Notes under the pieces: generated by a model | What the model was told of the DNA's origin: nothing | Databases searched by the model: none | The model's input: the letters and a program-made list of their open reading frames with translations, nothing else | Shown: positions 8,246 through 17,547 of the stretch, piece by piece | Layout: each line of letters opens with the position of its first letter | Position numbering within the stretch: position 1 is the first letter of the stretch | Source: an uncultured Paracoccaceae bacterium | Lineage (GTDB): Bacteria; Pseudomonadota; Alphaproteobacteria; Rhodobacterales; Rhodobacteraceae | Assembly: GCA_947493255.1 (NCBI GenBank) | Contig: CANLQK010000003.1 | Coordinates: 418,781-482,780, forward strand | DNA: 64,000 nucleotides | Reading direction: 5' to 3' | Position numbers and translations under genes: made by a program

Positions 8246-9439
8246 ATGGCCTTGTCTGGCAAACTGACAAAGAAGCTGGTCGAGAACCTTGGCGCCGGGC
8301 GTCATGGGGATGGCAATGGATTGTATCTGGTGGTTGATCCGTCCGGCGCGCGGCGCTGGATCGTGCGTGTCGTCGTAAAAGGGGCCAAAAATAAGAAGGG
8401 TGCGCCATTGCGGACGGACTTCGGACTTGGCGGGGCGGATATTGTCACAATCAATCAAGCGCGCGAACGGGCGTTGGAGTATCGCCGGATGGCTAAGCAG
8501 GGATTAAATCCGCGCTTTAATGCCCAGCGCGAAATCCCGACATTCGAAGAGTTCGCGCAGCAAGTACATATCGAGCGGATGCCGACGTGGAAGAATGCCA
8601 AGCACGGTCAGCAATGGATCAACACATTGCGAGACTATGCCTTCCCCAAGATTGGGCGGATGCCGCTGGACAGCATCGACCAGCCCGAAGTCATGATGTG
8701 TTTGTCGCCGATCTGGACGGAAAAGCACGAAACGGCGCGGCGATTGGCGCAACGGATCAAGACCGTGCTGGATGTGGCGAAGTCGAAAGGTTTCCGTTCT
8801 GGAGAAAATCCAGTGACAGGAATCAAGGATGCGGGCGTGTTGCCTAAAGTGAAGGCCAAGCCGCAACATCATAAAGCAATGAGATGGCAGGACGTGCCAG
8901 CTTTCTATGCTGATTTGAAATCGCGCAATGCGATGGCGGCAAACGCCTTACGATTCACTTGTTTGACAGGATCAAGAACCAATGAAGTTCTTGGGATGCG
9001 GTGGGACGAAATCGACTTCGATACGCGGTTGTGGGTCTGTCCAGATGAGCGGATGAAAACGGGCGAGGAACATCGCGTTCCGCTTACGGATGAGATGATT
9101 GCCATTCTTGAACCGTTACAGGCTTTGAAGTCTGAATACGTGTTTGAGGGCCAGAAACGGCACAAGCCACTTTCAAACATGGCCATGTTGATGTTGTTGC
9201 GCCGCATGAATGTAGAGGGTGTTACTGTCCACGGGTTCCGATCTACTTTCCGTGATTGGGCGTCGGAAATCGCAAACGCGCCACGTGAAATCGCCGAAAT
9301 GAGCCTTTCGCATAGAGTAGGGAGTGATGTGGAACGAGCCTATGCGCGCTCCGATTTACTGGACAAACGGCGGGTGTTGATGGAGCGTTGGTCGGTGTTT
9401 GTGTCTGGGGTCGATGGTAAGGTGATCAAAATTGGCTGA
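8246..9439 (+). CDS. P4-type tyrosine recombinase (integrase)
   Basis: 397 residues. The N-terminal arm-binding part (residues 1-90) has the DGNGLYLVVDPSGARRWIVR signature of P4-like integrases. A core-binding domain and the catalytic domain follow. The catalytic residues are intact: Arg244 in TGSRTNEVLGMRW, His329 and Arg332 in HGFRSTFRDWASE, His356 in LSHRVGS and nucleophile Tyr366 in ERAYARSD. It would recombine the tRNA-Ser attB with the element's attP. It lies 149 bp downstream of the tRNA gene and reads into the island. Its stop overlaps the start of the next gene by 8 bases. Confidence 0.95.
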   Translation: MALSGKLTKKLVENLGAGRHGDGNGLYLVVDPSGARRWIVRVVVKGAKNKKGAPLRTDFGLGGADIVTINQARERALEYRRMAKQGLNPRFNAQREIPTFEEFAQQVHIERMPTWKNAKHGQQWINTLRDYAFPKIGRMPLDSIDQPEVMMCLSPIWTEKHETARRLAQRIKTVLDVAKSKGFRSGENPVTGIKDAGVLPKVKAKPQHHKAMRWQDVPAFYADLKSRNAMAANALRFTCLTGSRTNEVLGMRWDEIDFDTRLWVCPDERMKTGEEHRVPLTDEMIAILEPLQALKSEYVFEGQKRHKPLSNMAMLMLLRRMNVEGVTVHGFRSTFRDWASEIANAPREIAEMSLSHRVGSDVERAYARSDLLDKRRVLMERWSVFVSGVDGKVIKIG

Positions 9440-10451
9440 AGCAAAGTTGACGTTTCTCATGGAGGTCGAGCTTCCTCCCTATTGCTTTATGTCTGAGGCA
9501 GTCGAATGGATCGCTTTTGGACGTGTTCCACAAATGCAGCATCATTCTGATGGGTCCACTGAAGAGCCGGTTGATTATCGATTTTTTTGGCGGGAAATGC
9601 CTGACAATTTCCAACCGTCATTCGAATATCCGTGGTTTGACGCTTTGGAGTTTGAAAGCCTAGGGGTGCCTGTTGAAAAGGGTTATTTCGCAGCTGCCGA
9701 AAAGTGCGCTTTTGAATTTCTAGATAGCCTTCCACGCCAAATCGAAGAATATGAAGCTAAAGAGCCAACTCTTATTGAGAATGAAGATGGTTCAACATTT
9801 GACCTTTGGAAAAAGATGGCTAGCGATAATAGAAGGAAGTTGGTCGAGCTTGGGCCATTGAAGGACCTCGTGGACTCTGTCGAGGCTGGGTTCAAATCAC
9901 ATCGCGAAATAGCCTGTGCTAAGCTGTTTCAGTGCCTCGTGAAGGGCGAAATTAACAGCGAGGCCATAGATTTTGAACGCTGGGATGAAATGGTGGAGGG
10001 CGGGGAATACGAGGCGGCTGCAAAGTTTGAAACAGTTCCACCTAAGGCGTTCTCTCTAGGCTTTGATTGGATGGGCAACGAAATCGCTATTGCAGGTCGA
10101 AAGTTTGTTGCTCTGCGAGTCAAAACGGCTGAAGTGCTCAACCATCGCGGCTTTCTTTTGCAAGAGGGGAAGGCAGTATCTGTAGAGAGATTTGGGGCTT
10201 TTTACCTGTCAGGCAACCCAAGCAGGTCTAGCCCGCAAGCAAAGCGTGGAAGGCGAGCTATCGTCGATTGGGCTTTGATGAAATCTCATTTGACGCAACT
10301 TGCGCTAGCCAATGAGCTGCCTGACGGAAAAGAAAACTGCATCTATGCTCTCATTGCCTTTGCCGAAAGAGAGTTGGGGCGAGCGCCAAGTAGAACAACT
10401 GTCCAAAGAAATATGGGAGCTGAATTGGATGCCCTTTATGCCCAAAGATAG
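9432..10451 (+). CDS. Island protein of unknown function
   Basis: 339 residues, no family recognised. The N-terminal half is acidic and aromatic-rich, and no signal peptide or membrane segment is seen. The last roughly 65 residues (from GRRAIVDWALMKSHL) look helical and basic. They resemble the C-terminal segments of other unknown proteins encoded by tRNA-linked islands, where such genes often follow the integrase. The frame can begin at TTG 9432, overlapping the integrase stop, or at ATG 9459; no good ribosome-binding site decides this. It is probably co-transcribed with the integrase gene. Confidence 0.6.
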   Translation: MAEAKLTFLMEVELPPYCFMSEAVEWIAFGRVPQMQHHSDGSTEEPVDYRFFWREMPDNFQPSFEYPWFDALEFESLGVPVEKGYFAAAEKCAFEFLDSLPRQIEEYEAKEPTLIENEDGSTFDLWKKMASDNRRKLVELGPLKDLVDSVEAGFKSHREIACAKLFQCLVKGEINSEAIDFERWDEMVEGGEYEAAAKFETVPPKAFSLGFDWMGNEIAIAGRKFVALRVKTAEVLNHRGFLLQEGKAVSVERFGAFYLSGNPSRSSPQAKRGRRAIVDWALMKSHLTQLALANELPDGKENCIYALIAFAERELGRAPSRTTVQRNMGAELDALYAQR

Positions 10452-10528
10452 GGCAGGCATTTCGGGCAGGCATTGGGCGGGCTTTTATGGCGCTTTGGCA
10501 GGTTCATCAACGCAACTCAAACAGGCAA

Positions 10529-10561
10529 TTTGATCCTCAGGCAACACGAGCAAGGATCAAA
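10529..10561. promoter_or_regulatory. Inverted repeat upstream of the AlpA-like gene
   Basis: TTTGATCCT (10529-10537) and AGGATCAAA (10553-10561) form a perfect 9-bp inverted repeat with a 15-base spacer. It ends two bases before the ATG at 10564. The same arrangement, with one mismatch, survives at 19277-19309 in the decayed second copy. Conservation between the copies suggests an operator or a recombination-factor site rather than chance. Confidence 0.6.
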
Positions 10562-10563
10562 AA

Positions 10564-10773
10564 ATGTCAAACTTATTCGACGAACATCGAAACTACGTTC
10601 TCGGAGACGAAGAACTGAACCTCATTGGAGACCGCGAGAAGCTAGCGCAATGGCGTCACAAGGGTATGGGGCCAGCGTTCTACCGATTGGGCCGCAAGAT
10701 CATTTATCGCGGTTCAGACCTGAATGCGTGGGCCGATGCCCAACGCGTTGATCCGAGCAATGGACGCGCCTAG
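10564..10773 (+). CDS. AlpA/excisionase-like helix-turn-helix protein
   Basis: 69 residues. The pattern RHKGMGPAFYRLGRKIIYRGSDLNAWADAQRV is that of small AlpA/MerR-like winged HTH proteins (HTH_17 type). In P4-like elements these act as excisionases or as regulators of the integrase gene. The start ATG follows an inverted repeat, and an AAGGATC box gives a weak ribosome site. The stop TAG overlaps the GTG start of the next gene. A degraded homologue lies at 19312-19520. Confidence 0.82.
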   Translation: MSNLFDEHRNYVLGDEELNLIGDREKLAQWRHKGMGPAFYRLGRKIIYRGSDLNAWADAQRVDPSNGRA

Positions 10774-11192
10774 TGTCGCGGCGTTTCAAGACGCGTCGTA
10801 TCAAAGCCAACAAAACCTATCGAATTGAGGAGCTGGCGGATGCTGCTGAAGTTGTGCCTGCGACTGTCCGACAATGGCTCAAAAACGGTATGGAGCGACT
10901 TGATGGCAACCGTCCGACGCTGATCATGGGGTTTCAAGCGCTCGCTTATCTGGAAGCTCGCAAGGCCAAGGCCAGCCGCCCGTTGGCCTTGGGGGAGTTC
11001 TATTGCTTCCGCTGCAAAGCCCAAAGAAACGCGCTGGGCGCGATGGCGGATTATGTGGCCACAAGTTCCACCGGCGGGCGCTTGAAGGCGCTGTGTTCCG
11101 TTTGTGAATGCCAGTGCAATCGCAATGTCAGCGCGCGCGACATGCCCGAAATTCGCAACGTTTTGGAAGTGGTGAACAGAGACAGTTGGTGA
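10773..11192 (+). CDS. HTH protein with zinc-ribbon-like Cys motif
   Basis: 139 residues, GTG start overlapping the preceding stop (TAGTG). Residues about 15-45 (TYRIEELADAAEVVPATVRQWLKNGM) form a helix-turn-helix. The C-terminal half holds two Cys pairs, FYCFRC and ALCSVCECQC, spaced as in a four-Cys zinc ribbon. It is probably a DNA-binding regulator of the island, and the overlap suggests translational coupling with the AlpA-like gene. A truncated relic of its first codons is found at 19520. The exact family is not recognised. Confidence 0.68.
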   Translation: MSRRFKTRRIKANKTYRIEELADAAEVVPATVRQWLKNGMERLDGNRPTLIMGFQALAYLEARKAKASRPLALGEFYCFRCKAQRNALGAMADYVATSSTGGRLKALCSVCECQCNRNVSARDMPEIRNVLEVVNRDSW

Positions 11193-11250
11193 CCCTAAAG
11201 GAACCCCTCAACCCCCTCTTAAACCTTCACTTCAGAAAGGACGCTGAGTC

Positions 11251-12270
11251 ATGCGGAAATACAATGCAGAAAACGAGCGATTGAAGCGGCGATATGAGCA
11301 ATATTTGCGCGAGGCCAAAGGGCAAGACGACAAATCCATCGATAAGATGCGCGCGGCCTTGGTGAGGTTTGAAGAGAGCACTAAGTACAAACCGTTCAAG
11401 TCGTTCCGTGTTGATCAGGCACGTCAATTCAAGGACGCCTTGAGCCGCGCAAAGACCGCCCGAGGTAAGCCGCTTGCCCTGACAACGATTGATGCGACGC
11501 TGCGATTGGTGAAAGGGTTCTTTCATTGGCTGGCAGGGCAACAAGGTTTCAAGAAAGTGGTGACCTACTCCGAGGTCGAGTACTTTAACAACAACCGCAA
11601 CGATGCACGCGCGGCACACGCCCAGCGCACCGTTCAATACCCTTCAATGAAAGCCACATATCATGCATTTCAAGGAATGGCGGATCGCACCGATCTGGAA
11701 CGGCGCAACAAAGCCATATTCGCGTTTCTTGTGATTACGGGCGCGCGGATTGGGGCCGTGTCTTCATTGCGGCTCAAACATATCAACCTTGTGGACGGTT
11801 ATGTGTATCAAGATGGGAGGGAGGTGCGCACGAAGGCTGGCAAGACGATCACGACGTGGTTTTTCCCAATGCATCCAGACTATCTAGCGTGTTTCACAAA
11901 ATGGGTGGCTTATTTGCGTGATGAAAAGATGTTCGGCGCTGAAGATGCGCTGTTCCCAAGGCCAGAACGGCGAATGGTGAACGGAAAATTCGTTTTCGAT
12001 ACTGTCTCTCGTGAGATTTATGCCAACGGGTCCATCGTCAATGAGGTGTTCAAGGCGGCGTTCGCGCAAGTCCAGATGCACCCCTACGGCGCGCACAGTA
12101 TCCGCAAAACCCTTGTGCAAGAGATGAACGACCGCGACCTGTCGCTTGCCGAACAAAAGGCTTGGTCGCAGAACTTGGGCCACGAGAATTTTGCGACCAC
12201 GGTTTCAAGTTACTTGCCGGTTTCAGATCAACAACAAGGCACGCTGATCAAGGGGCTTGTCGTGACTTGA
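11251..12270 (+). CDS. Second tyrosine recombinase
   Basis: 339 residues with a SAM-like N-terminal domain (about 1-110) and a catalytic domain with all expected residues: Arg166 in TGARIGAVSSL, His282 and Arg285 in HSIRKTL, His311 in LGHENFATT and Tyr321 in SSYLPVS. It is unlike the P4-type integrase at 8246 and lacks that protein's N-terminal domain. A good ribosome site (GAAAGGA) lies upstream. It sits directly before the restriction-modification gene. Recombinases of this kind are often found in defence islands, where they may move or invert cargo. Its target site is unknown. Confidence 0.88.
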   Translation: MRKYNAENERLKRRYEQYLREAKGQDDKSIDKMRAALVRFEESTKYKPFKSFRVDQARQFKDALSRAKTARGKPLALTTIDATLRLVKGFFHWLAGQQGFKKVVTYSEVEYFNNNRNDARAAHAQRTVQYPSMKATYHAFQGMADRTDLERRNKAIFAFLVITGARIGAVSSLRLKHINLVDGYVYQDGREVRTKAGKTITTWFFPMHPDYLACFTKWVAYLRDEKMFGAEDALFPRPERRMVNGKFVFDTVSREIYANGSIVNEVFKAAFAQVQMHPYGAHSIRKTLVQEMNDRDLSLAEQKAWSQNLGHENFATTVSSYLPVSDQQQGTLIKGLVVT

Positions 12271-12500
12271 GGTGCCCCCCCCTCAGTTCATCTTTGGGAG
12301 GTTACAGTCGAGATACCCGCGATGTTGTAGCGTGTGAAATATCCCCTTTGGTAAAGGCGGGGTGTAGGGTGCCGCGTTTCCTAGTTTTCCTAAAATTCTG
12401 ACTTCGCAAGTCAAAAACAGATTGGATACAACTTTCGACTTGGCCATCGAGGCAACCCTGAGTAGCGTGGGCGCTTATCTCATGAGCTAAGGTTTATCTT

Positions 12501-15500
12501 ATGTCTGGTCTATCGAAAGTTTTAAATGAAATACGGCTTCAATCCCAAACTGAATTTGAAAAGGGTGAGTATTTCGAAAGACTAATCAAGGTTTTCCTCG
12601 AAAATGACAGTCTGCAGGGGCAGGACTATGATAGGGTTTGGTTGTTCAAAGACTGGGCCAAAGAACGAGGTTTGCCATCGAATGATACAGGCATTGACCT
12701 TGTCGCTGAGCACGCCGATGGATCGGGTTTTTGCGCCATCCAGTGCAAATTTTATGCAAGCGATGCGAGCATAAGTAAAAAGCACATTGACTCATTCGTC
12801 TCAGCAGCTTCGACGAAAGACTTCGTGAGCCTTGTGATCGTTGATACGACCCTCAAGGATTTCAGTGCCAACTTGAAGGCTATGTTGGACAACCTTGATA
12901 AAGCTTGGCATCGTATTGCTCTTTCTGATTTGGAAAAAAGCCGTATCGATTGGTCCACTTATGTTCGCGATAAAACCGTAAAACTAGAAGACCCTAAGAT
13001 ACTGCGCGATTATCAGCGCCAGGCTATCGATAAAGTTCGTACTGGGCTTGAAACGGCTGATCGCGGCAAGCTCATTATGGCTTGCGGCACGGGCAAAACA
13101 TTCATGGGCTTGAAGGTAGCAGAGGAACTCGGCGGCAAGGGGAAGATGGTGCTGTATATGGTGCCTTCACTAGCCTTGATGTCACAGACCGTACGAGAGT
13201 GGAAAAATGACTGTGCTGATGATTTCTTGGCCTTTTCAGTTTGCTCAGATGTAAAGGTAGGGAAGCGTGAAAGTGATGGGGATGCGATCCAGTTTACTGT
13301 TCACGACCTTGCGTTTCCTGCTACGACAGACGCGAACAAGATTTCCCAACAAGTCCTGAATGCAGATCGTGAAAAGATGGTTGTGGTCTTTTCGACATAC
13401 CAATCGATCCAAGTATTGATCGACGCACAAAAAACGAGCGGCTTGCCTGAATTCGATTGGATCATTTGTGACGAAGCCCATCGCACGACAGGTGCCACAA
13501 TTGGTGCTGATGAGAGTAACTTTGTTAAAATCCATTCAAACGATCACGTAGCGGGTAAAAAACGCCTCTACATGACCGCGACCCCCAAGATTTTCGGCGA
13601 AAACGCGAAATCAAAAGCCAAACAGCACGACGTTGCGCTTGCGTCGATGGATGATACCGAAATGTTCGGTGAAGTGCTGGACTATAAAAGCTTCTCTTGG
13701 GCGGTAGAGAACAACAGGCTCACTGACTACAAAGTCATCGTGTTGGCGGTAGATGAGGGCATTGTTAGCTCTAGTTTGCAAAACCGCTTGGCCGAATCTA
13801 GAGAAATGAAACTCGACGACGCGACCAAGATCATTGGGTGTTATAAAGCTCTCACAAAACAAAACCTGATCGGCGAGGATTCAGAAAACCCTTCGCCAAT
13901 GAAACGTGCTTTGGCTTTTTGTAAAAATATTGCCGTTTCCAAAATGGTCACGGATGAATTTGCAGACGTGGTTGAGGATTACCTTGTAAGTGAAGCGTTG
14001 GGCGATGAAAACCTTGCTCTGAATGTCGAGACGAACCACGTAGACGGCACATTCAATGCAAAGCAACGTGAAGATCGCTTAGATTGGCTCAAAGCTGAAA
14101 CGGATGATGATACATGCCGCATTTTAACCAATGCGCGGTGTCTTTCTGAAGGTGTCGATGTGCCTGCCTTGGACGGCATTATCTTTATGCACCCACGCAA
14201 GAGCCAAATTGACGTTGTGCAATCCATTGGCCGCGTTATGCGGCGGGCTGAAGGCAAAGAAATGGGCTATGTGATCTTGCCTGTTGCTGTGCCTGCTGGC
14301 GTTGCCCCTGAAGAGGCGCTCAATGACAACGAACGCTATCAAGTGGTTTGGCAAATCCTCAACGCCTTGCGCTCACATGATGAACGCTTAGACGGTAAAA
14401 TCAATCAAATCGGCATCGGCGAAGACGTCTCCGATAAAATCGAAATCGTTGGCATCACAACCACCGCCACCCAAGAAGATATTGACGTCAACAAATCCAA
14501 GGCGACCAAGCGCAGTGATATCGGCGGCAAGGCTGGCGATAAGGGCGACGATGAAAGCGTTATTGAACGCGATGCGCCTGAGCAAATGGGCTTTGTCTTT
14601 GATGAATTGACCCAAGCTTTACGCGCCAAGATCGTTGAGAAATGCGGCACGCGTGAGCATTGGGATAAATGGGCCAAGGATATCGCCAAGATCGCGGAAA
14701 CTCATATCACGCGGATCAGCACTATTGTTGCCAAAGAGGGCGAAGAACGCACAGCCTTCATGGCTTTCCTTGCTGAAATTCGTGACGATTTAAACCCCGA
14801 GATTAGCGAAACCGACGCCATTGAAATGTTGGCGCAGCACCTCATTACCAAACCCGTCTTTGACACCCTGTTCCGTGACAACCATTTCACGGCGAACAAC
14901 CCTGTGTCCAAAGCGATGGAAATCGTCCTAGGCCAACTTGACCACCACAACATCGGCAAAGAGGCTGAGACGCTTCAAGGCTTCTATGACAGTGTGCGTA
15001 GGCAGTCTGAGGGCATCAAGACCGCCCAAGGCCGCCAAGCGCTTGTTGTGCGCCTCTATGACCAGTTCTTCCGCTCTGCCTTCCCCGCGATGACGCAAAA
15101 GCTGGGCATCGTCTATACCCCCGTTGAAGTGGTGGACTTCATCATCCATTCCGTCAACGACGTTCTGAAATCAGAGTTCGGGCAAACGCTGGGTAGCAAG
15201 GGCGTGCATATTCTTGACCCCTTCACCGGAACAGGCACCTTCATCACACGGTTGCTGCAATCGGGGCTGATCAAACCCGAAGAGCTGGAGCATAAATACA
15301 AGCACGAAATCCACGCGAACGAGATTGTCTTGCTGGCCTACTACATCGCCGCGATCAATATCGAAGCGGTCTATCACGACATGGCCAAAGAGAACGCGAT
15401 TGCGAACGGCACGAGTGGTGAAGACATGCCCTACGCGCCCTTTGATGGGATCGTGCTGACAGACACTTTCCAGCTTTACGAGCAAGACAAGGACATGATT

Positions 15501-17378
15501 GCGGACCTTTTGCCGGATAACTCAGAGCGACGCACGGCCCAGAAAGAGCGCGATATTCGAGTGATTGTGGGCAATCCGCCTTATTCAGTTGTTGGAGGGA
15601 ATATCTCCTACCCAAATTTGGATCAGCGTATTCAAGATACCTATGCCGCCCACACCGATGCGAACAACAAAAATGCGCTTTATGATAGCTATGTTCGAGC
15701 TATCAGATGGGCAACTGACAGAATTTGTGACGATGGGTTGGATCAGGGAGTTCTAGCATTTGTGAGTAATGCGGGATGGATTGAAAGTGGCGCAATGAAC
15801 GGCTTGCGCAAGATACTTGCTAAGGAATTTTGTTCCCTGTTCGTATTTCATCTTAGGGGCAATGCCCTGACCTCTGGAGAGCAGAGACGCAAGGAGCGCG
15901 GCAATGTTTTTGGCGAAGGTTCCAGAACACCTGTGGCAATCAGTATATTGGTACGAAATCCACAGGGTTCAGGTCAGGGTGTGATCAACTTCCACGATAT
16001 TGGTGACTACCTAACCAAAGAAGAAAAATTGGCGCGGGTTCGTTCACTCAAGAGCGTTTCGAATATTACAAGTATTCAAGGTTGGAAGCGGATTGTTCCG
16101 GATGAACAACACGATTGGGTCGACCAAATGGACCGATCCTTCCTGAAATTCCCAACTTTGGGTAATAAAAAGGACAAGGATGCGAAAGCGATTTTTGCAA
16201 ATTACTCAAATGGAATAAAAACCAACAGTGATTTTTGGTGCTACAACTCGTCTTATGACGGTGTCGGCAGCGCGATGTCGCGCATGATTGCCTTCTACAA
16301 TAGTGAATCTGATAGATACCAATCATCGGCCAAAGATGAGAAAATCGAGAAGTTTGCAAATGCCGATCCGAAAAAAATTAGCTGGCACAGTAGTACCTAC
16401 CCTAAAGCTGCAAAGGGCATCAATGGCGTCTACAATCCCGATCTGAGGACATTAAGCGAATACCGACCATTCCAAAGGCAATGGCTCTACAATGACCCTA
16501 TGTTCGTCCAGCGTGTTGCTCGCATACCAAATATGTTCCCAACACCTTCCCACAAGAATTTGGTTCTTTGGGTTACGGGCGTCGGTGCAAATATGGATTT
16601 TTCTTGCTATATCAGCTCCGAAATCCCCGACCTTCAAGGTCCTGCAAAGATTCAGTGCTTTCCCCTCAAACTCTACGAACCCGCCAGCGCCGATGATGGC
16701 CTCTTTGCCACTGGCGAAACGGGCTACACCGAACGCGACGGGATCAGCGATGCGGGGTTAAAGCACTTCCAAGACGCCTATGCGGGCGAGCAGATCAGCA
16801 AGGAAGACCTGTTCTATTATATCTATGGCCTGCTGCATTCCCCCGACTATCGCGAGCGGTTCAAGAACAACCTGTCCAAAGAACTCCCCCGCATCCCCGC
16901 CGTCAAAACCGCCGCCGATTTCTGGGCATTCTCAAAAGCGGGCAGGGCGCTGGGCGATTTGCACATGAACTACGAAACTGTCGAACCTTATCCCGTTGTG
17001 ATCGCAGAAGGCGACTTGCGTTTGGCTGATATTCCAAACCCTGAGACCTTCTATCGTGTTGAGAAAATGAAATGGGGCGGCAAGGGCAAGAATAAAGATA
17101 AATCAGTGGTTCACTACAACACACACATAACCATGACAGGCATCCCCCTTGAGGCCTACGACTATGTTGTCAACGGCAAACCCGCCCTAGATTGGGTGGT
17201 CGAACGCCAATGCGTAAAAACCGACAAAGCCAGCGGCATCGTCAACGACGCCAACCGCTACGCCATAGAAACAGTAGGCAACCCCGCCTATCCGCTGGAA
17301 CTGTTCCAACGGGTGATCACAGTGAGCCTAGAGACGATGAAGATCGTGGGTGGGCTGCCACCGTTGGACATTGAGTGA
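12501..17378 (+). CDS. Type ISP single-chain restriction-modification enzyme
   Basis: 1625 residues carrying a complete restriction-modification system in one chain. Residues 1-150 form an Mrr-like nuclease with Asp66 (GIDL) and Gln81/Lys83 (IQCKFY). A superfamily 2 helicase/translocase follows, with Walker A ACGTGKT (Lys199), DEAH at 324-327, MTATP and the QSIGRVMRR motif VI. After a helical coupler comes an N6-adenine methyltransferase with DPFTGTGTF (906-914) and NPPY (1025-1028). The last roughly 500 residues would be the target-recognition domain. The architecture and length match LlaGI/LlaBIII-type enzymes, which methylate one strand of an asymmetric site and cut after head-to-head translocation. 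No frameshift is seen, so it looks functional. Confidence 0.93.
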   Translation: MSGLSKVLNEIRLQSQTEFEKGEYFERLIKVFLENDSLQGQDYDRVWLFKDWAKERGLPSNDTGIDLVAEHADGSGFCAIQCKFYASDASISKKHIDSFVSAASTKDFVSLVIVDTTLKDFSANLKAMLDNLDKAWHRIALSDLEKSRIDWSTYVRDKTVKLEDPKILRDYQRQAIDKVRTGLETADRGKLIMACGTGKTFMGLKVAEELGGKGKMVLYMVPSLALMSQTVREWKNDCADDFLAFSVCSDVKVGKRESDGDAIQFTVHDLAFPATTDANKISQQVLNADREKMVVVFSTYQSIQVLIDAQKTSGLPEFDWIICDEAHRTTGATIGADESNFVKIHSNDHVAGKKRLYMTATPKIFGENAKSKAKQHDVALASMDDTEMFGEVLDYKSFSWAVENNRLTDYKVIVLAVDEGIVSSSLQNRLAESREMKLDDATKIIGCYKALTKQNLIGEDSENPSPMKRALAFCKNIAVSKMVTDEFADVVEDYLVSEALGDENLALNVETNHVDGTFNAKQREDRLDWLKAETDDDTCRILTNARCLSEGVDVPALDGIIFMHPRKSQIDVVQSIGRVMRRAEGKEMGYVILPVAVPAGVAPEEALNDNERYQVVWQILNALRSHDERLDGKINQIGIGEDVSDKIEIVGITTTATQEDIDVNKSKATKRSDIGGKAGDKGDDESVIERDAPEQMGFVFDELTQALRAKIVEKCGTREHWDKWAKDIAKIAETHITRISTIVAKEGEERTAFMAFLAEIRDDLNPEISETDAIEMLAQHLITKPVFDTLFRDNHFTANNPVSKAMEIVLGQLDHHNIGKEAETLQGFYDSVRRQSEGIKTAQGRQALVVRLYDQFFRSAFPAMTQKLGIVYTPVEVVDFIIHSVNDVLKSEFGQTLGSKGVHILDPFTGTGTFITRLLQSGLIKPEELEHKYKHEIHANEIVLLAYYIAAINIEAVYHDMAKENAIANGTSGEDMPYAPFDGIVLTDTFQLYEQDKDMIADLLPDNSERRTAQKERDIRVIVGNPPYSVVGGNISYPNLDQRIQDTYAAHTDANNKNALYDSYVRAIRWATDRICDDGLDQGVLAFVSNAGWIESGAMNGLRKILAKEFCSLFVFHLRGNALTSGEQRRKERGNVFGEGSRTPVAISILVRNPQGSGQGVINFHDIGDYLTKEEKLARVRSLKSVSNITSIQGWKRIVPDEQHDWVDQMDRSFLKFPTLGNKKDKDAKAIFANYSNGIKTNSDFWCYNSSYDGVGSAMSRMIAFYNSESDRYQSSAKDEKIEKFANADPKKISWHSSTYPKAAKGINGVYNPDLRTLSEYRPFQRQWLYNDPMFVQRVARIPNMFPTPSHKNLVLWVTGVGANMDFSCYISSEIPDLQGPAKIQCFPLKLYEPASADDGLFATGETGYTERDGISDAGLKHFQDAYAGEQISKEDLFYYIYGLLHSPDYRERFKNNLSKELPRIPAVKTAADFWAFSKAGRALGDLHMNYETVEPYPVVIAEGDLRLADIPNPETFYRVEKMKWGGKGKNKDKSVVHYNTHITMTGIPLEAYDYVVNGKPALDWVVERQCVKTDKASGIVNDANRYAIETVGNPAYPLELFQRVITVSLETMKIVGGLPPLDIE

Positions 17379-17547
17379 TGCGGGTGGCTAGTACCATCTC
17401 GATCAATCAGCGCCGCTGGCTGGCCGCGCAGTTTTCCCTCTGGGCGTTCTGAAAAGTCTAAGAATTGATTGGTTCAGAATTAGAGGCGAACCTGTCAAGT
17501 GCGTCGCGACGTGAAGCCCGAACAAACTATTACAGTGTGAGTTCTTA

